DNA of 64,000 bases, from the NCBI RefSeq assembly GCF_001423845.1, contig NZ_LMPM01000001.1, positions 366,001 to 430,000 of the forward strand, read 5' to 3'. Positions 8,661-14,346 of this stretch are shown here, in pieces; the stretch's first letter is position 1; each line of letters opens with the position of its first letter. Both the position numbers and the translations under genes were made by a program. The notes beneath the pieces were generated by a model. It saw only the letters and a program-made list of their open reading frames with translations. It ran no database searches and was not told where the DNA came from. The DNA comes from Sphingomonas sp. Leaf357 (lineage in GTDB: Bacteria; Pseudomonadota; Alphaproteobacteria; Sphingomonadales; Sphingomonadaceae).

Positions 8661-9680
8661 ATGAAGACGGGGAACGCACTCTACAAGGCCGAGACGGGCA
8701 AGGCGAAGGACGACCTGTTCGCGCGCATCGGCGAGTTCCTGTGGGAGCAGCGCCTGAGCCCAGACCCGCAACATTACGCCTTCGCCTACCGGGTGATGAC
8801 CGAGGCGCAGGGCCCGTTCGGGCAGACCGTGGCGAAACTGACCGATGGCGGCGTGCGGCTGTCGCGGGCGGATATCGAGAAACTGGGCGGCGCCGTCGCG
8901 ATGGACGCGGCGAGCCAGCAGGCGGCGCGGGCCAAGAGCGACGGGCTGGTCGCGCAGACCCAGATGCAGGTCGAGGGCTTCACCGACATGGTGCAGGCGA
9001 TGCGGATCGAAACCGAGGATTTCGGCCGCGATCTCGCCGCCAGCGCGGATGCGATGAGGGATACCGGCCTCGGCACCGACGAGGTCGTGCGGCTGACCGG
9101 CGCGATGCTCGACCGCGTGCGCAGCGCGGAAAGCCGGCTGGAGGCGGCGACGCACGAGGCGAGCGAGCTTCGCGCCAAGCTGGAAGAGGCGCGCGACAAT
9201 GCCCGGCGCGATCCGCTGACCGACCTGCCCAACCGCCGCGCGTTCGAGGAAGCGTTCAAGACGCAGAGCGCGAACGGCGCGGCCTTGTGCGTCGCGGTGT
9301 GCGACGTCGACCACTTCAAGTCGGTGAACGACCGCTTCGGTCATGCGGTGGGCGACCGCGTGCTGAAGGCGATCGCCGAGGCGCTGTCGACCGCCTGTTC
9401 CGGCCATATGGTCGCACGTTATGGCGGCGAGGAATTCGCCATCCTGTTCACCGGCACCGACCGCGCTACCGCGCTCGCCACGCTGGAGGGCGCGCGCATC
9501 ACGGTGGCGGCGAAACGCTATCGCCTGCGCGAATCGGACGAGCCGCTGGGTGCGGTGACCTTCTCCGCCGGGCTGACCCAGGGGGCGGAAGGCGAGTCGC
9601 TGGGCACCGTGTTCGGGCGGGCGGACAAGCTGCTCTATGCGGCCAAGCACGCCGGGCGGAACCAGCTTCAGATCGGCTGA
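8661..9680 (+). CDS. Diguanylate cyclase (GGDEF domain)
   Basis: 339-residue soluble protein. Residues 1-155 are mostly helical with no recognised sensor domain. A predicted coiled coil (about 120-175) leads into the GGDEF domain, whose start RRDPLTDLPNRRAFEEAF and active-site RYGGEEF (GGEEF at 255-259) are intact. DVDHFKSVNDRFGHAVGD supplies the metal and substrate residues. It should make cyclic di-GMP from two GTP. The usual inhibitory RxxD site just before GGEEF is not present (the stretch reads CSGHMVAR), so product inhibition is probably weak. The ATG at 8661 is chosen over the GTG at 8658 because the G-run at 8651-8656 is too close to the GTG. Confidence 0.92.
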   Translation: MKTGNALYKAETGKAKDDLFARIGEFLWEQRLSPDPQHYAFAYRVMTEAQGPFGQTVAKLTDGGVRLSRADIEKLGGAVAMDAASQQAARAKSDGLVAQTQMQVEGFTDMVQAMRIETEDFGRDLAASADAMRDTGLGTDEVVRLTGAMLDRVRSAESRLEAATHEASELRAKLEEARDNARRDPLTDLPNRRAFEEAFKTQSANGAALCVAVCDVDHFKSVNDRFGHAVGDRVLKAIAEALSTACSGHMVARYGGEEFAILFTGTDRATALATLEGARITVAAKRYRLRESDEPLGAVTFSAGLTQGAEGESLGTVFGRADKLLYAAKHAGRNQLQIG

Positions 9681-9786
9681 TGGCTTCACGCCAACATCTG
9701 GTGGAAAATCCCGCCTGATTTGGTGCGGTTTCACATGCGCGGCGCGTCGAACTTTCGGAATGTAGCGATTACAAATACTTATCGAA

Positions 9787-9803
9787 TTGGCACGCTCCCT
9801 GCA
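9787..9803 (+). promoter_or_regulatory. Strong sigma-54 (RpoN) promoter of the 36-residue membrane peptide
   Basis: TTGGCACGCTCCCTGCA has the -24 element TTGGCACG and the -12 element CTGCA, with exactly 10 bases between the invariant GG (9789-9790) and GC (9801-9802). That is the diagnostic sigma-54 spacing. An AT-rich stretch just upstream (9768-9786) could bend or bind IHF. The predicted start of transcription, near 9813-9815, is about 50 bases before the peptide gene at 9864. Confidence 0.75.
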
Positions 9804-9863
9804 AAGTTTCTGGCATCGGCGGACGGATGGTCCGGACCGCCGCCAAGCTAGGGAGTAACCACC

Positions 9864-9974
9864 ATGTCGTTCCATTTCGAAGCCGCCCAGCGCGTCGCCG
9901 TTTCGCTCGTCGCCGCCGTATTCGTCGCCGCCGTGATGATCAGCGCCGCCGTTCCCGTCCTTCCGATCGCATGA
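9864..9974 (+). CDS. 36-residue hydrophobic membrane peptide
   Basis: A 36-residue ORF, with a short amphipathic start (MSFHFEAAQR) followed by one strongly hydrophobic segment, VAVSLVAAVFVAAVMISAAV, and the end PVLPIA. It is predicted to be a single-pass inner-membrane micropeptide. It is supported by GGGAG at 9851-9855 with 8-base spacing, by a terminator immediately after the stop, and by the sigma-54 promoter, so it is a complete transcription unit. No known family is claimed. Sigma-54 control of a tiny membrane protein suggests an envelope-stress or nitrogen-stress role, but that is inference. Confidence 0.8.
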   Translation: MSFHFEAAQRVAVSLVAAVFVAAVMISAAVPVLPIA

Positions 9975-10000
9975 TCGGAAGGGGCCGCCGGCCCCCTTTG
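9975..10000 (+). terminator. Rho-independent terminator of the micropeptide gene
   Basis: GGGGCC and GGCCCC (9981-9995) form a short perfect stem with a GCC-type loop, followed by CTTTG. It starts a few bases after the TGA at 9972-9974. Confidence 0.7.
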
Positions 10001-10074
10001 TCCGAATCCGCGCGCTTCTCGTGCCGGATCGGTCTATATCGGCCCCGGGCATGACGCCCGGCGAGGACGATGAC

Positions 10075-10200
10075 ATGGCCAAGAGCCAGAAGAAATCGAA
10101 CAAGGAAGTGCGCAAGCCCAAGGCCGAAAAGGTCAAGGCGATCGCCGCCAACAGCTCCACCAAGAACAAGGCCGTCGACATGGTCACCATAAAGAGCTGA
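10075..10200 (+). CDS. Small basic hypothetical protein (41 residues)
   Basis: A Lys-rich 41-residue ORF, MAKSQKKSNKEVRKPKAEK followed by VKAIAANSSTKNKAVD. No domain or hydrophobic segment is visible, and the charge pattern suggests nucleic-acid or ribosome binding (inference). GAGGA at 10061-10066 is suitably placed. An in-frame ATG at 10051 would add 8 acidic residues (MTPGEDDD) and is less likely. The next gene starts 4 bases after the stop, so they are cotranscribed. Confidence 0.7.
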   Translation: MAKSQKKSNKEVRKPKAEKVKAIAANSSTKNKAVDMVTIKS

Positions 10201-10203
10201 CCA

Positions 10204-10503
10204 GTGAGCGACGACGACAGCTTCGTCTATGACGAGGCGAGCGGCGAGTGGATCAGCGCCGCCGATGCCGGCATCCCCACGGACGACGGCGTGATCGTCC
10301 GCGATGCGGTCGGCAACGTGCTGGCCGATGGCGACCAGGTGACGTTGATCAAGGACCTGACCGTCAAGGGAGCGGGGCAGACGCTGAAGCGCGGCACGCT
10401 GATCAAGTCGATCCGGCTTACCGGCGACGCGCAGGAAATCGATTGCCGGTACGAGGGCATCAAGGGCCTCGTGCTGCGCGCCGAATTCGTCAAGAAACGC
10501 TGA
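10204..10503 (+). CDS. PhnA/YjdM C-terminal-domain protein
   Basis: 99-residue protein, GTG start, with VRDAVGNVLADGDQVTLIKD, LTVKGAGQTLKRGTLIKSIR and a C-terminal EFVKK. This is the SH3-like C-terminal domain of the PhnA/YjdM family, once named for alkylphosphonate utilisation although its role is not established. The N-terminal zinc ribbon of full-length YjdM is absent and is replaced by a short acidic stretch. It lies 4 bases after the small basic gene and its TGA directly touches the GTG start of ung, giving a tight operon. Confidence 0.85.
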   Translation: MSDDDSFVYDEASGEWISAADAGIPTDDGVIVRDAVGNVLADGDQVTLIKDLTVKGAGQTLKRGTLIKSIRLTGDAQEIDCRYEGIKGLVLRAEFVKKR

Positions 10504-11217
10504 GTGGTGACGGGATCGGTCGAGATCCGGTTGCCCGAAAGCTGGCTCGCGCCGCTGCGGGGCGAATTCGACCAGCCGTACATGGCCGCGCTGAAGAACT
10601 TCCTCGCCGCCGAGCGTGCGGCCGGCAAGCGCATCTTTCCGCCGCCGGCCGACTGGTTCCGGGCGCTCGACCTGACGCCGCTCGACCAGGTGCGCGTCGT
10701 GATCCTCGGGCAGGATCCCTATCATGGCGAGGGGCAGGCGCATGGCCTGTGCTTCTCGGTGCGGCCGGAGGTGCGGACGCCGCCGAGCCTCGTCAACATC
10801 TACAAGGAGATCGAGGCCGATCTGGGCGTGCCGCGCGCCGCTCACGGCGTTCTCGAACACTGGGCCGAGCAGGGCGTGCTGCTGCTCAACACCGTGCTGA
10901 CGGTCGAGATGGGGCTGGCCGCGTCGCACCGCGACAGGGGGTGGGAGCGCTTCACCGACAAGGTGATCGCGGCGGTCAACGCCAAGGCCGAGGCGGTGGT
11001 GTTCATGCTGTGGGGCGCGCACGCCCAGAAGAAGGCGGCGCTGATCGACGACGTGGCAAGCGGCGGACGGCATCTGGTGCTGAAGGCGGCGCACCCCTCG
11101 CCACTGTCGGCGCATAACGGGTTCTTCGGCAGCCGGCCTTTCTCCCAAGCCAATGCCTTTCTCGAGGCGCATGGCCGCGGGGCGATCGACTGGGCCCTGC
11201 CGCCGGCGACGCGATGA
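10504..11217 (+). CDS. ung: Uracil-DNA glycosylase, family 1
   Basis: 237-residue base-excision repair enzyme that removes uracil from DNA. The catalytic water-activating motif [18 protein letters not shown] and the DNA-intercalation motif [18 protein letters not shown] are both intact, and [16 protein letters not shown] is also typical. Start is GTG at 10504 (a second GTG follows at once), immediately after the stop of the PhnA-domain gene. Its TGA overlaps the next ATG (ATGA, 11214-11217), so translation of the DUF1810 gene is probably coupled to it. Confidence 0.97.
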   Translation: MVTGSVEIRLPESWLAPLRGEFDQPYMAALKNFLAAERAAGKRIFPPPADWFRALDLTPLDQVRVVILGQDPYHGEGQAHGLCFSVRPEVRTPPSLVNIYKEIEADLGVPRAAHGVLEHWAEQGVLLLNTVLTVEMGLAASHRDRGWERFTDKVIAAVNAKAEAVVFMLWGAHAQKKAALIDDVASGGRHLVLKAAHPSPLSAHNGFFGSRPFSQANAFLEAHGRGAIDWALPPATR

Positions 11218-11645
11218 GCGGGCTCGATCGCTTCGTCGAGGCGCAGCGTGGCGTCTACGACCAGGCGCTGGCCGAATTGCGCGCCGGGCACAAGACGAGC
11301 CACTGGATGTGGTTCGTGTTTCCGCAGATCGCTGGCCTCGGCCAGTCGCCGACCGCGCGGCACTTCGCGATCCGCGACCTGGACGAGGCGCGCGACTATC
11401 TGGCTCATCCGTTGCTTGCCGCGCGGCTGGAGCGCAGCGTGCAGGCGGTGACCGGCTGGGCGGGGCGGCGATCGGCCGAGGCGATGCTCGGCGGGATCGA
11501 TGCGATGAAATTGCGATCGAGCTGTACGCTGTTCGAGGCCGCAGGGGTCGGGGCGGCGGGCGGGGGACCGGTGTTCGCCGCCTGCCTCGACGCCCTGTTC
11601 GACGGCGCCCGCGATGCGGCCACGTTGCGGCTGATCGGGCGTTAG
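11214..11645 (+). CDS. DUF1810 domain-containing protein
   Basis: 143-residue protein with the family signature: an N-terminal DRFVEAQ...[11 protein letters not shown], then [21 protein letters not shown] and [22 protein letters not shown]1810 proteins are small, soluble and of unknown biochemical function. It overlaps ung by 4 bases, which places it in the same transcript. The last third is rich in Gly/Ala but keeps the family's DxMKLRSS-TLF segment. Confidence 0.9.
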   Translation: MSGLDRFVEAQRGVYDQALAELRAGHKTSHWMWFVFPQIAGLGQSPTARHFAIRDLDEARDYLAHPLLAARLERSVQAVTGWAGRRSAEAMLGGIDAMKLRSSCTLFEAAGVGAAGGGPVFAACLDALFDGARDAATLRLIGR

Positions 11646-11646
11646 C

Positions 11647-11671
11647 GGAGCGAAGTGCGCGGGCGCACGTT
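11647..11671 (+). promoter_or_regulatory. Possible general-stress (EcfG-type) promoter
   Basis: GGAGC, 16 bases, CGTT closely resembles the alphaproteobacterial EcfG consensus GGAAC-N16/17-CGTT, with one mismatch. It lies just before a gene of a family often linked to general stress. Expected transcription start is near 11679. Confidence 0.35.
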
Positions 11672-11694
11672 GGTCTCCGTACAGGAGGAACATC

Positions 11695-12156
11695 ATGTCC
11701 AAGACCGAACCCAAGACGCTGGCCGACATCGCCGAGGCGATGAAGCAGATCGACTTCGCGATGCTCTCCACCCGCACCGAGGACGGGATGATCGGCGCGC
11801 GGCCGATGAGCAACAACCGCCAGGTCGATTATGACGGCGACAGCTGGTATTTCACCACCGACGATACGCGGATGGTGGACGATATCGCCGCCGATCCGAA
11901 CGTGTCGCTGGCCTATCAGGGCAAGGCCGGATTGCTCGGCCTGCGCCCGCTGTTCATCGCGATCGAGGGCCGCGCGGTGCTGATCCGCGACAAGGCGCTG
12001 TTCGAGGAACATTGGACGAGCGGGCTCGACCGCTGGTTCCAGCAGGGCGTCGACACGCCCGGCCTCGTGCTGATCAAGGTCCACGGCGTCCGCGCGCATT
12101 ATTGGGACGGCGAGGACGAAGGCGAGATCGTGTTGAAGGCCGACGCGCCGGCCTGA
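11695..12156 (+). CDS. Pyridoxamine 5'-phosphate oxidase-fold protein (general stress protein 26 type)
   Basis: 153-residue split-barrel flavin-binding protein. MKQIDFAMLSTRTEDGMIGARPMS and WYFTTDDTRMVDDIAADPNVSLAY match the PNPOx-like/general stress protein 26 family, which binds FMN or F420-like cofactors; true PNPOx activity is not implied. An excellent ribosome-binding site (AGGAGG at 11683-11688) precedes the ATG. The EcfG-like element just upstream fits stress induction. The gene is free-standing, 49 bases after DUF1810. Confidence 0.85.
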   Translation: MSKTEPKTLADIAEAMKQIDFAMLSTRTEDGMIGARPMSNNRQVDYDGDSWYFTTDDTRMVDDIAADPNVSLAYQGKAGLLGLRPLFIAIEGRAVLIRDKALFEEHWTSGLDRWFQQGVDTPGLVLIKVHGVRAHYWDGEDEGEIVLKADAPA

Positions 12157-12199
12157 TCGAAGGGGCGGCGGCGAGGTCCACGCCGCGCCACTCGGCACC

Positions 12200-12294
12200 G
12201 AAGTTCACGCAAAGTCACACGCTATCGGGCCTCGGGCGGGTTCCGGCACCCGCCCGGCGCACCCGAAGTTCACACAAGGTCACGCGGTATCGGG
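12200..12294. repeat. Direct repeat pair flanking a perfect hairpin
   Basis: Two 31-base near-identical direct copies, GAAGTTCACGCAAAGTCAC... at 12200-12229 and GAAGTTCACACAAGGTCAC... at 12264-12294, flank a perfect 9-bp stem (CGGGCGGGT/ACCCGCCCG, 12233-12256). The second copy runs into the last codons of the convergent HTH gene. The hairpin may act as a two-way transcription block between converging genes, although it has no T-tract. Confidence 0.7.
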
Positions 12295-13311
12295 GTCTTC
12301 GCCTTCGATTTCGTCCTCTTCTTCCTCCTCGTCGTCATAGTCCCAATCGTCCGACTCGTCCCAGCTGTCGTCCTCCTCGTCATAGTAGGAGCCGTGGTCC
12401 TCCGGATCCTTGTCCCCGGGGTAAAGACCGCGCCGGGCCCGATCCAGCATCGCCTCGATTTCCGGGCTGTGGCCCAGCTGGGCGTCCTCCTCCGGGTGCC
12501 GGAGATCGGGCGGGAGATAGCCGGCATCGGCGTGGCGCAGGCGAAAATCGCGCAAATGGGGATCGAGCGTCGCGCCCGGATCGGCGGGCGGCACGGGGCC
12601 GAGCCGCGCCAGCGCGTCGTCGACGGGGGGCGGATACGGCGCGGTGGCGGAGACGGAGGGCGCGGCGCGATCGCGGTGGAGATCGCCGTAGCGATCGGGG
12701 AAATGCTTGCGCAGCAGGAACATCATCATCGCATCGCTCTGACGGAGGCGGCGGCCGATGACACGACCGTCGCGATCGTACACCGGCTCCTCCGATCCAT
12801 GCACGGCGCGTTCGAACGCGGCATCGACCAGGCCGAACGCCGCCTGCTGGATCGCCGCATCCCAGGCGGCGGCGAACGCCTTGCCCTCCGGCGCGCGGCG
12901 CAGGCGATAGGCGCTGGAGGGCGACATGCCGGACATATCGGCGGCGGTGCGCACGCTGCCGGTATCGGCGAGATAGCCGATAAAGCTGCGCTGCCGTTCC
13001 GGGCTCCAGCCATCGACCCGCCGCGCGCGCGGCACGGGCACCCAATCATAGTGATCCGGATCGAAGCCGTGCGCGTCCAGCGCGGGCGTGGGCGCTGGCC
13101 GGGGATCGGGTTTGGGATCGGATCTGGCTTCGGGCGGCGCCTCGGGCGGAGCCGTGGCGGGCAGCGAAGCCGAGGGCGACGCCGCGCGGATCGGCGGGAT
13201 CAGCGCATCGCGCACCGGATCGGCCACCGGCGACGTGGATGCCGCCGCAGGGGTTTCGGGGACGCCTCGGCCAGCAGCGGAGGCGCGGTTGCGGGTGGGG
13301 TTGCTTGCCAT
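12280..13311 (-). CDS. Helix-turn-helix protein with acidic C-terminal tail
   Basis: 343-residue protein of unknown function. Residues 1-85 are Pro/Ala/Asp-rich and probably disordered. From about 90 comes a helix-turn-helix-like block: WSPERQRSFIGYLADTGSVR, then TAADMSGMSPSSAYRLRR, then FAAAWDAAIQQAAFGLVDAAFERA and a conserved GSEEPVYDRDGRVIGRR stretch. The C-terminus is very acidic (DEEEEEDEIEGED). The HTH resembles those of phage terminase small subunits and homeodomain-like regulators, but no catalytic domain follows. The ATG at 13311 is used because upstream codons read through intergenic promoter DNA. It is transcribed divergently from parD. Confidence 0.75.
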   Translation of the reverse strand: MASNPTRNRASAAGRGVPETPAAASTSPVADPVRDALIPPIRAASPSASLPATAPPEAPPEARSDPKPDPRPAPTPALDAHGFDPDHYDWVPVPRARRVDGWSPERQRSFIGYLADTGSVRTAADMSGMSPSSAYRLRRAPEGKAFAAAWDAAIQQAAFGLVDAAFERAVHGSEEPVYDRDGRVIGRRLRQSDAMMMFLLRKHFPDRYGDLHRDRAAPSVSATAPYPPPVDDALARLGPVPPADPGATLDPHLRDFRLRHADAGYLPPDLRHPEEDAQLGHSPEIEAMLDRARRGLYPGDKDPEDHGSYYDEEDDSWDESDDWDYDDEEEEEDEIEGEDPDTA

Positions 13312-13403
13312 CCGCCAGAATAAACCAGACGACTTCCAACTATGACAGCGATGTTGGATGGTATTCGCGCCGGGTGTTGCGCGCGGGCATCCATCAGCGC
13401 GCC

Positions 13404-13432
13404 TTGTCAGAATTAGCGCAGAATCGTATATT
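13404..13432 (+). promoter_or_regulatory. Sigma-70 promoter giving an apparently leaderless parD mRNA
   Basis: TTGTCA (13404-13409), 17 bases, TATATT (13427-13432) is a near-consensus promoter. Transcription should begin about 7 bases on, at the A of the parD ATG (13439), and no Shine-Dalgarno sequence precedes that ATG. The parD mRNA is therefore predicted to be leaderless. Confidence 0.6.
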
Positions 13433-13438
13433 CGGCGC

Positions 13439-13702
13439 ATGGCACAGATGAATATCTCGATCCCCGACCAGCTTAAAAGCTGGGCGGAAGCGCGCGTGGC
13501 CGAGGGGCGGTACAGCAGCACCAGCGATTATGTGCGCGATCTGGTGCGACGCGATCAGGAACATGCCGAGAAGCACCGCGCGCTGGTGGCGGCGATCGAC
13601 GAGGGGCTGGCGTCTGGCGTGAGCGAGCGGACGATCGAAGATATCATTGCCGATCGCCGGAAGCGGGATGGCCGTCGCGCCCGACCGGCGGACGCGGTGT
13701 GA
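13439..13702 (+). CDS. ParD-family antitoxin, solitary
   Basis: 87-residue protein. MNISIPDQLKSWAEARVAEG followed by RYSSTSDYVRDLVRRDQE is the ribbon-helix-helix DNA-binding domain of ParD antitoxins (beta strand about residues 4-9), and the helical C-terminus is the region that normally wraps the ParE toxin. It should dimerise on DNA and repress its own promoter. No ParE-like RelE-fold ORF follows. Instead a small basic gene overlaps its stop by GTGA. It may be an orphan that neutralises a distant ParE or acts only as a regulator. Confidence 0.85.
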   Translation: MAQMNISIPDQLKSWAEARVAEGRYSSTSDYVRDLVRRDQEHAEKHRALVAAIDEGLASGVSERTIEDIIADRRKRDGRRARPADAV

Positions 13703-13938
13703 GCAGGAGCCGCAAAACGTCGCCGTTTGTGGGCCACACGACCGCGCCCAGCGACAAGCCGTGGAAGCAACAACATGCCCGGCGCGTGAGGCGGGCCGCG
13801 CATCAGACACTCGGCCAGACGACGGACGGCGATTCCGTACCATCCAACCGCTACGCTTTCGGCAGTGCAGACCGGGACGGCATCAAGGACGGCAAGCAGC
13901 GGGTGGCGGAGCCGACTTCTAAATGGATGCGGAAGTAA
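13699..13938 (+). CDS. Small basic hypothetical protein coupled to parD
   Basis: 79-residue, Lys/Arg/Ser-rich protein starting MSRSRKTSPFVGHTTAPSDK and ending KWMRK. The start pattern MSRSRxKTP-x-GxTTAxSxK recurs in a family of small uncharacterised bacterial proteins that look like RNA-binding or ribosome-associated factors (recalled family resemblance, no search done). GTG start at 13699 overlaps the parD TGA, the usual position of the toxin in a parDE pair. It has no RelE/ParE fold features. It overlaps the 3' end of the convergent VOC gene by 20 bases. Confidence 0.65.
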   Translation: MSRSRKTSPFVGHTTAPSDKPWKQQHARRVRRAAHQTLGQTTDGDSVPSNRYAFGSADRDGIKDGKQRVAEPTSKWMRK

Positions 13939-14344
13939 CGGTTCCCGGTTCGGTGAACTGCACCAGATCCCATAGATTGCCGTAGAGATCCTTGAACACC
14001 GCGACGCGGCCGTAGTCGTAATCGGCGGGCGGGCGAACCCATTCGACCCCGGCGGCGGTGAAGGCTGCGTGATCGCGCGCGAAATCGTCGGTGGCGAGGA
14101 ACAGGAACACGCGGCCGCCGGCTTGATCGCCGATATAATTCTCTTGAGTGGCGGTCGAGGCGCGGGCGAGCAGGATGGTGGTCCCGTGTTCGGGCGCGCC
14201 GGGCGGGCGAATCGTGACCCAGCGCTTGTCCTGTTCGAGCTGGTACGTGTCCTCGACCAGCGTGAAGCCGAGCTTGCCGACATAAAAAGCGAGCGCCTCA
14301 TCATAATCGCGGACGACGAGGGCGATATGGGCTAGGTGGGGCAA
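13919..14344 (-). CDS. VOC family (glyoxalase-fold) protein
   Basis: 141-residue single vicinal-oxygen-chelate domain pair. LAHIALVVRDYDEALAFYVG opens the first beta-alpha-beta-beta-beta module, and VFLFLATDDFARDHAAFTAA with DLYGNLWDLVQF closes the second. Metal-ligand candidates are His6 and the Glu/Asp near LVEDTYQL and the C-terminus. Such proteins include glyoxalase I, dioxygenases and fosfomycin or bleomycin resistance proteins; this one is the generic glyoxalase/bleomycin type with undetermined substrate. Its start abuts the 3' end of the AT-rich SIR2 gene by 2 bases. Confidence 0.88.
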   Translation of the reverse strand: MPHLAHIALVVRDYDEALAFYVGKLGFTLVEDTYQLEQDKRWVTIRPPGAPEHGTTILLARASTATQENYIGDQAGGRVFLFLATDDFARDHAAFTAAGVEWVRPPADYDYGRVAVFKDLYGNLWDLVQFTEPGTVTSASI

Positions 14345-14346
14345 CG

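Noticed and set aside
8584..8661. 25-codon leader peptide ending at the diguanylate cyclase start
   Set aside because: Its ATG overlaps the TATAAT box, so it would not be in the transcript from that promoter.
13703..13938. ParE toxin after ParD
   Set aside because: The overlapping small ORF has none of the ParE/RelE fold features and begins like an unrelated small basic protein family.
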